Assembly: GCA_029817715.1 (NCBI GenBank)
Contig: JARUPY010000137.1
Location: 1-64,000, forward strand
DNA from: Melastoma dodecandrum
Lineage: Eukaryota > Streptophyta > Magnoliopsida > Myrtales > Melastomataceae
Reading direction: 5' to 3'
Length of the DNA: 64,000 bases
Shown one piece after another: positions 43,462-57,675 of this stretch. Below the pieces are notes generated by a model. The model saw only the letters and a program-made list of their open reading frames with translations. It had not been told where the DNA came from and ran no database searches. The translations under genes and the position numbers were made by a program. Within the stretch, counting starts at the first letter, position 1. Each line of letters opens with the position of its first letter.

Positions 43462-45882
43462 CTAGCCGAATTCGACGCACAAGGTCCGAAGGTCTCGAGA
43501 ATCGACCTCGTCGCCAATGTCGGCCTCACCTGTCCGCACGCACAGGCACGACAATTCTATCTCGACTTCACAAGGTATCAATTCCTCGTGCCCAGTGACC
43601 ACGAAGCAATTACGATACAGGCCGTCTGCCGGAGCGAGATTTAACAAGCATGATCTAGGGACTGAAATGCTATGCTTACTAACCCTGCAACTTTTCGATT
43701 CCTTACTCCATGCGAGGATGAGACGGTGTCGCCGCCCGAGAAGCTCGGTAACGTAGTTCATGTCTCCCGCAGCGAGGGCATGGCGGACTCGGGTCGACGA
43801 GACTTGTCCCCTCTCTTTACTGTTGCTGGCATCCGTATGGATAAATTTCTGGTTCTTGTCCATTACAGAAGGTATTATATGAGCGTCGATTCCGTATCCC
43901 TCGCACAACCTCACTAACAAACAAGAATCCCCTGCGGCTCTGAAACCGAACCGGTAGTTCTCACCTGCCAAGGTACGATCAGATGATTTTCAGCCAAGTG
44001 CTGCAGCAAAAACCCATGATAAAAAGCTTGTCATTTTTCACCTGCGACGACGCCACGCACGTGAAGCTCCCGGGCTAGCTTCTCAACAAACTGTTGAGGG
44101 CTCAGGCTCCGAACACTCGAGAACTCGATTTCGGATTCCAACGGGGTCACATTACCACAGTACGGCGCCCACGATGAGAGTACTCGTTGGCGGTCACATT
44201 TGGCAACGATGGGAATCCTAGGTGTTGAAATAAAGCAACCGTAAGTATTTTAAACTCGTACTTGCTGTCGACATAAAATCCAGCTTGACCTAAAGTGCAG
44301 GAATCAACGAACTACATAAGAATGCAAGCATTGAAAAGCAGGATTATAGGTAAGGTGAAATCTCTCCATCGAAGATCAAACCAATAAAAAATGCGACGAC
44401 GACTTTTAAAAGACTACCGCTACCCAATAACATTCCTTTCGATTCAGTAATTCTGTCCAGGACGGGAGTTCACATAATTAATGAGTTCCACCAAAATAAC
44501 TAGCTAAGTTAAAACTAGGGGATAATTGCAGATAACAGAAGCTTAGCTGAAGTGTGTCCAAAAAGCCAACTGCAAGCATCCGCACCACAGTGCTCAAAGC
44601 AATTGAGTAGGGAAAGGATTGGTAAACGTTACCATTGTGTCTCACTAGAAAGAGACTGTTTTCACATCTCGAACTAATAAAAAACATCCATCCTCATATC
44701 TACCTGTCTGGATCTCCAAGGATACTGGACACCACATCCAATTTATTGTCATTCAAAGCTAAACATTGTCCGAAGACTTTTTAATTAACCAAAATGAAAT
44801 GCATTAACCCACAAAGCCAACTGCCCACAAAAACACTAATGAAAGAAAACTAGACATCACACAACAGGCGTAGCTAAAGGTCCAAGGCAAGGAGAATGCA
44901 CTAAGTTTCACCTAAAATGCTGCATACCTAGGTTCCCAGCCAAGTACTTCCGCCATCCCCACAAATGACATGAGAAATGGTGTCCCGACCCTTGAGGCTT
45001 GTATCACGAGCTCTCGATGGCCAATGTGAAGGGCATCGAATTTCCCAAGAGCTACTACACCGCCTTTTGAAAAAAAAAAAAAAGATTCGGTATCTATCGG
45101 ATTAACAAATCCACTACACAAGACACCCAGGATCAACAGCAACCCACACCAGATACTACCAACCATCCGTGCACTTTGGAACACTCTGAAGAGTGAAACG
45201 AAAAGTTCAAGAATGAGAGATGAAACACACCTGCCACAGAAACTGAAGAGGACGACCCCTCAGAAGGACGATGCCCCGGAGTATCTTCTCTTTCACTACA
45301 TCGCAAAATATAAAACAAATGAGAGTCCCCGATTCGATGTAGCATGTTATACCCTACACGCAAATCGGTAGTTTCAATCGAATATTACCGCAGACTCCAC
45401 GCAAAACATATACTGCAACATTCTATCCATAAGATAATGTTACAAAGGATCAAACAAAATCAAACTCCTAAAACTCGCCAGGGGCTCACCCTTCACGGAT
45501 GACAAACCAAAATCGGCGAATCGTAAATCCTGCATCAACAATCAAACATTGGAGAGAAGAACCAATGAAACATTCCTAAAATCAAGCAAATGGGCAAACA
45601 ATCCTACCCTAAAACCAGAACTTAACGAACCACAGATATTATTGGCAAACCAGGAAGAGCAAACTCCTCCAGGATGGAGCAGAGGAGAATCGAGAACTAC
45701 CTGAAACAGCGAGAGACCATGGGGACTTCCCTTCGCGACGACTGGGGCCGGACACGGCAGCCGAGGCTACAGGAGCCGGGACGAGCCATGAGACGATGAT
45801 GGGGAGTTGAGGTGGCCGGTTTTAGGACGAGGGAAGACAGGCGATGGTTGTGGGAGATTCTACACGACCCGCTCGTCAACAT
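43462..45882 (-). CDS. RIBF: FAD synthetase, plastid type
   Basis: Adenylylates FMN to make FAD in the plastid (last step of flavin cofactor synthesis). Five exons, 45701-45882, 45231-45295, 44928-45063, 44042-44217 and 43462-43964, give an intact 353-residue protein. An N-terminal transit peptide is followed by the nucleotidyltransferase: [19 protein letters not shown] with the HxGH motif, [46 protein letters not shown], and the SSTRVR motif in [20 protein letters not shown], then LLGRRHRL. As in the plant RibF1/RibF2 enzymes, the riboflavin kinase half found in bacterial RibF is replaced by a short unrelated tail. The start chosen is the Met at 45882. A splice-flanked stretch at 45491-45528 would bring in a stop and is skipped. 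Confidence 0.92.
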
Positions 45883-45999
45883 CACAGCAGACCCAGCTCG
45901 GGTTTCCGTCGCGGGGACGGGGGCAATCGACAAAAGGGATAAAAAGTGCGAGGATTGTTAATCAATGACGTTGGTAATTAAATTATTTTGCGAAATAGT

Positions 46000-46700
46000 T
46001 CGTAAAATTAAAAAAATAATGTCCAAAATTTAATGTTTCATATATCGTTTTTAAACGTTTTAAAACATTATTAAGTATTTTAAATAATGAATTTATTAAA
46101 AATATTGAGTTTTTAGTATATATTTTGCATAACGAGTTATTGATTAACAATGCTCTAAAAGGTACGGAAGTCCAACGGAGGACGGACGTGATGGACAAGT
46201 CTTATTTTAAAATAAATTTGGTTTAACAAATATTTTATAAAATATGACGATAAATTTTAAAATTCGTAAAAAAATATCATTAAGTTGGATCGAGTTTTTT
46301 AAAAATAATCTTGATATTTCTAAAAAAAATTAAAAATATTATTTTGAATAACCTTATTTTTTTTTAACATAACTTGTGTGCAGACAGTGTACCATGCTGT
46401 GTTCTGTTATTTGAACTAATTTGTTTGTTCGGTTTCTAGTCCCTTTGTCACGGTGATTCGATCAGAAGCCCCGCGAAGTCATGCTCCGCTTGCATCACGA
46501 CCAGGAACGCTAACTGTTGCATTGGGAAGGGAGGACTTTGTTCGGACCACATATCATACCGTCTCAGCCCTTTGCCCCGCTAAGAGAAGTGATTTACATT
46601 CTCAGGTATCGCTAGGATCTGCAGCATAGCTACATGGTCATAACATACCAGGCAAACGTGCACGACGAGGCGTGTTAGTTGACCTTCAAGGTGTTTCTCC
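46000..46700. other. AT-rich intergenic region
   Basis: No coding sequence or clear element is seen between the FAD synthetase promoter region and the end of the myosin pseudogene. Confidence 0.45.
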
Positions 46701-46711
46701 TTCAAGGCGTG

Positions 46712-48875
46712 CTAGTTGTTCGAGTTAGCATTGGTTTTGCGCAGCCACATGTCGTAGTCCTTCTTCCAAGCATCAAACATTTGTTTGAGCTGCCCAAGCT
46801 CCTTGTCCGGGTTCAAACAAAGCTTCAACCTGTCTGGACTTCACCTCGGTCAAGAACTTGGCATCATCCCCAAATACTTGACTTCTCTGCTCGAATTCTT
46901 CGGCCAAACGGCTAATTACGCTCAGTCCAGCACTCATTGGTCTTGTCCCATTATTTTCCTGAGGACCTTGTAACTGTTCCCAGCATCCCAAGTCTCGTCC
47001 CTTTCATCACTCGCATTAACTGAGGCATCAGGATTTCAACTAGAATCATAGATCGCTAGACTCTTCTTCGCGATCGAAAGGCTGGATTGCAGTGACCTCA
47101 TTTGCTTTTGTCACACTTCTTCCATGGACTTCATCTTGAGTTCATACTCCGACCAGCGACTTTAGTATTGTTGTGTTCGTTGATGGAGGATGTCATTTTT
47201 CCTCTTCCATTTCCCTTAATGCTGCTTCTGTTCTGAGAATGTGACGCTGGAGTTCAGCAAGGCAGGAAGGCTTCACAAGTGTCTCTTCTGGTGCGCCACT
47301 ATTTACACAGTAAAGCCATTTTGGGTTTTAATGATGTCAAGGCCCATCACTGAATGATCGAAGGAGCGCTCGGTCGAAGTTCAAGGTCGTCAAAGCAGAG
47401 CACGTCGAAGTACGGGCCAAGTGCATCGAAGTACGGACCGGGTGCGTCAAAGAACGGACGAGCTGAAGATCGATCGAGACCCTGTCGAAGAAGGTGACGC
47501 TCGAAGGAGAGTCTTATTATAGGTTCCAACGCTTAGTCATTTTTTTGGAGGGACTTTATTAGAACTTTGTCGAAATAGGTAGTGTACAGGTAGTATCAAT
47601 AAAGCATGTGCTAAATGTGTTTGGCAGATGTGTTAGTGGTTTTTTTAGCAGTTATCGCTTGGATAATATTTAGTTTCAGTATAAATATGTGGTAAGTCTC
47701 TTGTAAAAACACACGACAATCATTCAAAGACCCTGAAGGCTTGATTATCTTTCTGTATTTTGCTCTCCAGAAATGGAAGTAATTGTTCTTTTCTCTATTC
47801 ATTAAACTACTGTTTTTTTCTAAAAGACTAGCGACTACATTTTTTAAAACAATATTTTAGTCCCTAGTAATTCCCGACGTATTCAGTCCGCCCGATCACG
47901 CACGCGCGCCATGAAAAGAGCAAAACCTAAAACAAGTAAAACAATCAGTTTAAGACTAGTCTTCAATGTCCTGGTCGAGCCAAAACATGCATCTATACTC
48001 TCCCCACTTCCCCATGCTTGAATTCCTGTGGGGCGAAGGAAACGGAGGAAGTAGCTGTGATCCAGACTTCAGAAATCCGAGGTGGGCAGAACATCTTCTG
48101 ACCAACCATCCCCGAATCGCTGCAACAGGAAGACAAGAACAAATAGGAATCCAATCGTCCAGGAACAAATAATTTGCCGGAGGCCATAGGAAAGGGAGGG
48201 AACTGCCAGATTCCGGGACTTAAGAAGGCAATGGCGACAAGATATTTTTTGAAGATGAGTCCAGAAAGTACAGGGTCATCATTGCGCATTTTACTTTGGG
48301 ATCATTCCTAAGATCATTAGGCTTTCATCACAGTAACAGACTTCAACATTTTCTTCAGACATAGCAAACCTAATGTGTCTAATGTTGGTCTACAAGCAAA
48401 ACATTGGTTTGCAAATAAAAACTCAAAATTCGCAACATCTATTGACCACACCCTAATGAGCAAGAAATTATTGATCTTTACATGCATGAACATTCAAAAG
48501 AAGGTCTTCATACTGTTAGGAAGTCAATGTAGAAAAACACACGGACCTCCTGCTCCAACTTGAATAAAATGGCGGTTGAAATGTTGCTGTAGCCTCTCAT
48601 TGGCAAAATTAATGCAAAATTACTCAAGGCTGTTCCTCTGCAATGTCACATATTAAGGTTAGTTATGGAAGACAAAATGGGACGACGATGAAAAGATTCT
48701 CAAGCTTTTGATACCTACATCAAACGATTCAAAACCACAGATATGAAGAATACTGATTGATCTTCCGCTTTGACGTTTGCTGACAGCAAGTGATTTGCTT
48801 ATTTGTTCCACCAGCCAATCAAACAAACAAGAACAGATTGACTTCGCAAAGGAATCCCTTGTATCAATCTCCTGA
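46712..48875 (-). pseudogene. Class VIII myosin pseudogene, partial
   Basis: Two separated parts of an ATM1-like myosin remain on the minus strand. A motor-domain exon at about 48712-48872 reads EIDTRDSFAKSICSCLFDWL, VEQISKSLAVSKR, GRSISILHICGFESFD, with intact acceptor and donor sites but changed residues (normally ILDIYGF). The C-terminal tail at 46712-47270 reads, through many stops and shifts, AALREMEEEK, a W-YE-K-KSMEE stretch, SAGLSVISRLAEEFEQRSQV, FGDDAKFLTEVKSRQVEA, LKQMFDAWKKDYD and a stop at 46712. Everything between (neck and coiled coil) and the rest of the motor is missing or replaced. Introns are kept, so this is a decayed duplicate and not a processed copy. The surrounding genes have clean frames, so this decay is real. 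Confidence 0.85.
47295..47880. mobile_element. Possible LTR fragment inside the myosin pseudogene
   Basis: Between the myosin motor exon and the tail lies DNA unrelated to myosin. It contains a TTTTGGGTTTTAATGATGTC-like start near 47321 and short repeated GTCGAAGTACGG units near 47408-47465. A TATA-like TATAAATATG is near 47680. These resemble parts of a copia-type LTR. No matching second copy or duplication was found, so this is tentative. Confidence 0.25.
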
Positions 48876-48899
48876 AGGAAGAAACTATTAGAAAACAAG

Positions 48900-50257
48900 T
48901 GAAGAATTTTTCATATCAAGAAATAAATCTACATATGCAATTTTAACAACGGAAAAGAGACAAACAAGAGAGGCAGCACCCCAGAAAACATTACTAGGGA
49001 AACTATGGCAGTAATGTCAGTGTTGCTACCTGTTACGAGCAGGAACCAGGATCGAAGGGGAAGGCATGGAGAACTTGCGCGGTCCGCTTTGGGTTAGTGT
49101 GGATTAGTCCAGACACAGACACGAGCATCCCCAGACAGATCCGTAATCACGAGGTCACACCCTGTAACTACGCTGCGGTTGAGATCTTAATAATGGGAAT
49201 TTCAGATCAATGAATCCCGATCTCAACTATTAAGTTAGAAAGTTTGAAATTTCGGGTTCTCACGGCCGTGTATTGAACAAGTAAGAACACGGCTCATTGA
49301 ATACAATAAAACTGATCGAGTGTGGTGTGGCTTACTTTCTCACCAGTGCTTTACTGAAAAGTGCAGAAGAGACCGACATCAAAAAGGATCCGGGGCTGAT
49401 GGGCATAAAAGGGTGAGACACAAACATATGACATGAAGTCAGTTGCCTCCTCCAAAGTCCCAAACGATGAGTGACCCATTTTGGTAAAAAGTTTGGATTC
49501 TGAAGGAAGTGGGTTTGAGCCTCCTCTCCCAACTTCAACTTCTTCCATAGTTTCTCTGCTCCTCCTCTTCGTCTGCCCACCCAATTCCAGCTTGTTAGTT
49601 GCCTTACGTTTTGGGTTGGAATGACCATAACAACTGTTTCGGCTCAGCTTCACCGAAAGTTTAGGCAAAATGTTGGGGCTGGTTTGGCAATCTTGTCCCA
49701 TGAATCATTAACGACCGTCCTCCATTCCATAGGCGCAGAACATGAAACCCGGTAGAGTCCCAGACAGAACTTTGCTTACACTTTGAAACTAAACACTGAA
49801 AACCAAAAACAGCAGCAAAGCAGCAAGAACCGAGAAAATGGAAGACCGATTATTTCCCAGTTCCCAATTTACAACTCACTCTTGATAGCTAAGTTGATGG
49901 CCACCGGATTTTTCATTCCAGCATGAGCATCCATCATTGGTTGTAACAGCAGAGTACATATAAAGCGTTCCCACATGAAGCAGTTATCGATAGTTCCATG
50001 TCTGATCTAGAGCTATCCCGGAGGTCAACAAAATAAAGTGCGATCGTTAATTCCATTCCCATCATGTTGAGGAAGAAGACATCTTCTGACCAGGACTCGA
50101 AATGAATCACTCTCAACCAAATGACATGAAATATCTTTGGCAGCCAATCTTATCTCATCTAGGTGAAAAAAAAAAATCAAGAACCAAAGTCTAAGCTATC
50201 ACCGCTACAGCGTCTGTCACTACAATTTAAAAGCTAGAGAAGCAGTGTCATGTACAT
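48900..50257. other. Intergenic, nothing certain
   Basis: No intact gene is seen. Near 49175-49245 a short inverted pair built on TTGAGATC/GATCTCAA is present, possibly a small transposon relic. Minus-strand frames around 49330-49700 are open but not recognised. Confidence 0.4.
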
Positions 50258-50851
50258 TCACTTGACAAATGGAACCCCTGAAGGTACAGTCCGGGCATAT
50301 TCCAAGTAGGACGGGCCAAAGAATCGCCTCAGAAAGTACTCCTCATAAGGTATTCGATCATGGAAGAACTTCCACACTACAACCGCAAACCCAATGGTGG
50401 ATAGAGGATTGCAAAGCATTATCTGTGTGCTGACAGACCAGATGAAAAATCCACAATAACTGGGATGACGGATGTATCTGTAGATTCCGTGGGTCACCAG
50501 GTTGTGATGGTCCTCATGGCGTATCCTGATCAAATGCGTGAAAGACCGACCAGCAGTCACAATTGCCATTTTCCTAATGATCTCGCCAATGACAACCATG
50601 GCCAACCCGAAATCACTCACAATCCACACCTGTTTCATCGTTGGGAACAGAGAAATTTCTATAAAGTACTCCACCAAAGAGAAGATCATTGCCAGGATAT
50701 AATTTTTGCTGATTAGAAGCGATTTAAGAGTCACATTGGCCCTCCCGTGAACCGCTACTGCGAGAATATACTCCGACGTGTGAAAAAAGGCGATTGACAC
50801 AAGGAATTGGGATACTTGTCTGCAAGCGGTGTAGCTGAACACTTCTGCCAT
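50258..50851 (-). CDS. ICMT: Protein-S-isoprenylcysteine O-methyltransferase (STE14 type)
   Basis: Methylates the C-terminal prenylated cysteine of CaaX proteins (Ras-like GTPases and others) in the endoplasmic reticulum membrane. It is intact, in one coding exon of 197 residues, the usual length for plant ICMT. Several hydrophobic segments are present. The conserved C-terminal region has RSFTHLIRIRHEDHHNLVTH, GIYRYIRHPSYCGFFIW and the end RIPYEEYFLRRFFGPSYLEY, ARTVPSGVPFVK; these include the RHP-Y-G and EE motifs that bind S-adenosylmethionine in this family. An acceptor-like TTGACAG lies 10-11 bases before the ATG, suggesting an intron in the 5' leader. In plants the enzyme affects abscisic acid signalling. 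Confidence 0.95.
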   Translation of the reverse strand: MAEVFSYTACRQVSQFLVSIAFFHTSEYILAVAVHGRANVTLKSLLISKNYILAMIFSLVEYFIEISLFPTMKQVWIVSDFGLAMVVIGEIIRKMAIVTAGRSFTHLIRIRHEDHHNLVTHGIYRYIRHPSYCGFFIWSVSTQIMLCNPLSTIGFAVVVWKFFHDRIPYEEYFLRRFFGPSYLEYARTVPSGVPFVK

Positions 50852-50864
50852 AATTAAAACCTGT

Positions 50865-53215
50865 CAATTATCTTCCTAATGCATTCCTCCAGACAACAAG
50901 ATGCGGGAATTCTTCCTACGATGACCTTCAACCTGAAAACGAAAACTGCACGGATGACGACAACAAGAACAGCGCAATCTGAAGCTTCAGATTCTCCGGG
51001 AGGTCTTTAAAGAGAAATGACATCTGGAAGAATAGGATTACATGGTCACGACTAAAAATATTGACTCTCAAATTCTTCCACAGAAAGCAGAAAAAACAAT
51101 ATCACTTTGGCAACCCAATAACAATAAAACAGCAATCGCAATCAAGCCGTTATTCCATCAGAGTAGAGCCAGCTATATGAATCCCTGCCGCGGTCACACC
51201 CAATCAGCAACGCTAGCACAAAGATCTTTCCAGCGTAGATTGTACACGAAGAAGTAATAGGACAATAAAAAAATATTGCCACTCAAACATATACAGAAAC
51301 CAGCAAAAGAACAGCCCATCAGGCACTTAATCCTTTTTCTCCAGTTTAACAGCATCATAGGATCACCGTGGCATGCAATTAGGCGTGGGGACGTTGATGA
51401 AGGCAATCACAATCCCCGTCGAAATACCAAATGGCATGCTTCGTCCGCAGAATGGAATCGGAAAAAGAAATGGATTTCAGCGGAACTTTTCTACTCCATT
51501 CCAAGAAGCAAACATAACCTAAGCAAGGGAAAAACACACTTCTCCCCGTGCGCGTTTAAGGAAAGATTTTCTACGTCCCCCAACGCACGCCTCTCAAGTT
51601 TCGAAACAACCCAATTCCAGAAATCAAACAGGCGACCAGGCCAAACTGACCCAACTAAATGGAATCTAACCTCAACCGGGGGAAACCTTCCTTCCCCCGA
51701 TCCAGAACAAGTTTTAAACAAAGACAGTAAAGCTAACGCTATACAACGCCATAGCAGTCCGATCCACGGAACAACAGCCAAGTGCATATGCCAATCACGC
51801 TTAACAACAGAGATCGCGTACAATTGAAGAGGGGTCGGCGGGATTCGCAGGTTGTCGCGATCTGTTCTTTTTCCTCGAGGCTGGGAGAGGGGGGTGGGGG
51901 GCGCTCTAGTGCAGAAGGTTCACAGGAAACGGTTCGTCTGAGTCGGACAGTCTAAACCGGTCAGGCTTTGGAGGCCGTCGGCTATTTTCTTTACCGAATT
52001 TATCGATTTACTGAATTATAAAAACGATTGATCGAGCCGGTCAATATTAAAAAAGAAAGCTAATAAAAAATAGTTGTTTATTATTACTATTATTATACAA
52101 AATTAACATATAATAATTACATTCAGTTACTTGTTGATAAACTTCTCGTTGCATCCTCTATCCAGGCCTTATATCATGAATATACAATCTTCTTAGTCTA
52201 TGTCGACGAAGATGAAACACCAATCAACGTAACGATCCAACGAATTTGATGAATCATATAATAAGTTGTCTCAATTATTAAAGACATTTTGTATTCCAAA
52301 TTTTGAAACTATAGTATATTGGGGTATTTCTTATAATATCAGTCATGTAAAAGTTTTTTAATTTCAGAACGTCTTTTTAGCGTTTGACCAGGATGTACAT
52401 ACATTCAAGCATCGCCGACAAGTTGTCAGTATTAATGACACCTTTTTGTATGGAAAATATAAGCATAAATTATTGATAGCAATTGGTATGGACCGGTATG
52501 AATCGTATCGTTGCGCTTGTTTTTGCAATTGTTGATGAATAAAGTTACGATTCTTGAAGTTGGTTTCTCCAATATTTGAAGGGCTACGTGTAAGAGAGCG
52601 AACATGAGGTATTTCTTTAATTTCAGATAAACATGGCAAAATTCAAGCGACCGTTAACGATACGCATGCTGGTTGGACACTACCATTTACGAAGGAGGTC
52701 CAATATTTAACATGTTGCAAGCAATTTTAATAGTAGGTATAACAATATGATGTGCAAGAGGAGGCATGTTATGGAGACGAGGAAGTCAGCAACCCAAAAG
52801 TGTAAACGGATTATGAATAAGTTGTTAAAAACATCACCTGAGGCATCAAATTTCATCAGTGAGATGCGATATGAGGTTATGACTATAAATTTGAGCCAAA
52901 GTTATAACTATATGATAAGGAGGACTAGGAACTTACTAATTTAAGCTTTGGTAAGGAAAATATCATATAATTGCGTTGCATAATAGATCAATAGACATGA
53001 TGACGCCAATGACGGGTTTCTCCTCCCAGTGCTCTTCTCACTCCCATTCTCCAAACTCCCAATCCCAAATCCCATCCCAAACTCTCCATTATTTTAACTT
53101 AACTAACACTTAACTAACTAACTGCCCCTGCCCTGTCATCCTCTAACGCCTCCCTCCCCCACCACCCTCCCGCCTCTCCGTCAAGAAGCTCCCTCCAAGG
53201 ACCGCCATAGCAAAG
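50865..53215. other. Intergenic and presumed ICMT leader/promoter
   Basis: The part near 51500-51960 probably includes the ICMT promoter and a first non-coding exon. Beyond about 52000 the DNA is AT-rich with no recognised gene. An AT-rich stretch at 52000-52950 has only short unconvincing frames. Confidence 0.4.
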
Positions 53216-53326
53216 ATGACGGGCGCGGCCGCCACATTCGCATGCCCATCAATTGCGCTGCGACTTAAGGAACCCAGATCGTTGAGGGGGCGAGGGGTGT
53301 TCGAAAGGGAAATGAGGAATGAGTGA
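53216..53326 (+). other. Short transit-peptide-like ORF, possible orphan first exon
   Basis: A 36-codon frame begins MTGAAATFACPSIALRLKEP. Its leader (about 53000-53215) is rich in C and T like a plant 5' untranslated region. It stands in AT-rich repeat DNA and no second exon is found. It may be the surviving 5' end of a plastid-protein gene. Weak evidence. Confidence 0.25.
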
Positions 53327-53846
53327 GAGTCAAAAAGATAATTTGGCTTAGCGGATAGGTTCGGAGCTAGGCTAAGAAAATATTGTTTTGATTAATAAAG
53401 TACGAAATATTTTAACTTTGTACTTTTTACTAGTTGTGGGATCAATCTTTTGTATATTACTAATTATTTTAATAAATTACTAAAAACTTACTAATCAAAA
53501 CTAATATATCTGTTCCTCCCATTAAAGAAATTTAATAAAAGCACGTACAAATGTATGAAGAAAGTACCAAGCCCGCCCATTGGCTCATTAAGAAGCAATT
53601 ACACTCTTTAGTAAATTACTAAAAAATCACCATTCATAATTAGTACATTACTAAAAACACATTTTTAAACTTTAATACAAAGAAAGTATGAAGCTTATCG
53701 TCCCATTTATGAAAAAAAATTCCCAAATGTACTAAATCTTCTAATTTAAGTTCGTATGGTCTTTTTTTTTACCATTGTTTAACTCACTCATCTTTTCTCG
53801 TTTCTAGATGGTCGAAGAGTTCAAATCTTGTTTCAATTGGTCACGA

Positions 53847-54123
53847 AAATAATTTGTAAAATAGGGCTGGGAGTTTTAAAATTTCTTGGTTAATGTCTCT
53901 AAAGCGGTATTTGTAACACCGATTTTGTTCATCAAGAAAATCGATATTTCAAACATTGATTTCACTTGAAAAAATTAGAAAATCGATGTTTGAAACACCA
54001 ATTTTCCTATTTTTCTAGGGCAAAATCAGTTTTTGAAATATCGACTTTCTTGAAATACCGATTTAGAGATATTTGTCAAGAAATTTTTGAAACTAAAAAT
54101 TCTATTTCATAAAATATTTTTCA
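53847..54123. mobile_element. Foldback / MITE-like element
   Basis: The left end (AATAATTTGTAAAATAG) and the reverse complement of the right end (AAATATTTTATGAAATAG) are similar. The inner parts are also complementary (TCTCTAAAGCGGTATTT against TCTCTAAATCGGTATTT). It is about 277 bp with no coding sequence. The outer 17 bases match the flank at 23653-23669, next to the foldback element at 23665. Confidence 0.6.
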
Positions 54124-54479
54124 AAAACGCTATTTAGTAACAAACTCTAAATGTTCATCCAATTAACTTGCAAAAAAAAGTTTTTTGGTAAAAATGTTAA
54201 GTCACGCCCATATAAGAAATGGTCTTGATAACATAACATTACTTCCAAAGATAAATGAATTAGAATCATCTACTTTTCATAAAAAATGGAGGTTATTCAT
54301 TTCAGGATTAACTCTTTTTTAACCCGACGATGAGTCTTACTTTTACCATTATAAAATTACTTTATTACCCTTGATATATAAAAGAAGTTAATGAATTATT
54401 TTATTTAATATATATACTTAAAATATATACTTTATTGTGTAATATTTGTTTGTTGATCGTTTTAATATTTATAGTTTAA

Positions 54480-54740
54480 AACTTATGATTGAATGCGTTA
54501 GTTTAACATTTAGGGTTTAGGGTTTAGCAGGTCTAGTATTTAAAAACTTATGATTTAACTTTTAATGTTCGGAATTTAAGCTTTATAGTTTAACTTTTAA
54601 TATTTAGGATTTAACATTTCGGGTTTCAAATTTTGAATTTAAGTTTAACTTTTAATATTTTAGATTTATAATTTATGATTTAATTTTTAATATTTAGTGT
54701 CTTACATTTTGTGTTTAATGTTTTGAGTTTAGTATTTATG
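54480..54740 (+). repeat. Telomere-like and AT-rich degenerate repeats
   Basis: TTTAGGG occurs in about 2.7 perfect copies at 54509-54528, within a longer run of related words (TTTAGG, TTTAATATTTAGG, GGGTTT, TTTAAC). This looks like a decayed interstitial telomere-type or simple repeat. Confidence 0.6.
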
Positions 54741-55239
54741 ATTTATTTTGTTATTAATTAAATGTAGTGTTTTAAAAATATAAAAAATAGAGTAATGCCA
54801 ATTTTGTCCATTAAAATAAGATAAAATAAGAAAAATTCCAACAGTTAGATTAAAGATAGGAACATTCTAGCCATAAAATCTACACTTCATTTCATTAGAA
54901 ATAGAATTCAGATCCAAGATAAATAAGTATCGGGTCCGTGTCCGAAACAAATTACACATTCAATCTAGTTCTTCCACCCCCGAAAGTTTAGCTGCAAAAT
55001 CCTTGTGGTCTAATCTCTTCGGTCAGGCTTAGGCCCAATCATTACATGGGCACACTTCATCGAGGCCCAACACCCCGACCCATATTTTGGGCCCAACAGT
55101 CCCTGGGTTCCCGTCATTCCCCCCCGGGGAAAGGAAAACCCCTCCTCTCTCGGACCAATGGCAAGCTCGTGATTAAGTGGAATTCCCGGGGTTGATAAAT
55201 ATTCTGTTACCCCTATCCAACCGCTTTCCCTTTCTCCCC

Positions 55240-55246
55240 TATATAT
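55240..55246 (+). promoter_or_regulatory. TATA box of ARF1
   Basis: TATATAT after a pyrimidine-rich stretch, about 400 bases before the ATG. The interval includes a leader intron, from a GTAGGT donor near 55348 to an AG ending near 55617, so transcription would begin about 55270-55280. Confidence 0.55.
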
Positions 55247-55639
55247 CGGACACGAGGAGACGGAGAAAGATCGTCGTCGAAAATTCGCCCCTGCATTGGA
55301 TTTTTGGCGTCGGTCCTAAGCATCGCCGTCCATCCTTGTCTCGATCGGTAGGTAATGCGATCTCCTTCCCTGTGGATGCATCCTGATCCAACCCGTCTCG
55401 TGTCTTGTGCGGTTTCCGTTGGATTTACCGTCGGTTTTCACGCATTCTTGTTGGTGATGGTTGTCTTCGTCGAGGATCGGGACGAACGGTTGTGGTGTGT
55501 GGTTGTTAGATCTGACGTGTTTGGATTGTGAAATGTTTGACTTTGTGTTGCGATTGATGTGATCTAGGGATTGGATCGGTGGGGGATCTGACGTATGTTT
55601 TGTGTTTGTCTTGGTAGGGGATCCCTGCGGAGGAAGTAG

Positions 55640-57263
<1,624 letters not shown>

Positions 57264-57675
57264 GGATCTCGGAGGCGCGTTTCAGGGGACTTGAATTTCT
57301 GGATGCAGGGGTGAATGTTATCTAGCTTCGATTTCTGTTTATTTTTTTCCTTATTGCGGTTGTATCTTGTTCGAGACAATCTGGGGAACGATCGTGCTTG
57401 TTCATTTTTGTTGTTTGAGAAGATAATCTTTTTGTCTTAGGTCTCTCTCCTGTTGGCGTAATATGATTGTAAGTGACGCATTGAAAGTCAGCCTTTTGAT
57501 TTTGAATTCTGCAAAATACATACAAGCATGTGCAGCTCATGGGCAGGTAGATATATGTTGCATACAAATTTTATTCCCATTAGTAGGCTGTAATTATACA
57601 TCACATCTCTCATAAACAACCACATAATCAGCAAAGGGGAACAATCTCGCAGTTACCTGTATTTTCCAATCATCA

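Noticed and set aside
45491..45528. Splice-flanked stretch in the FAD synthetase gene as an extra exon
   Set aside because: Including it brings a stop in frame; joining exon 1 directly to 45295 restores the conserved CFS-ERED sequence.
51276..51827. 183-codon plus-strand frame upstream of ICMT
   Set aside because: No recognisable domain and poor coding character; it more likely covers the ICMT leader or promoter.
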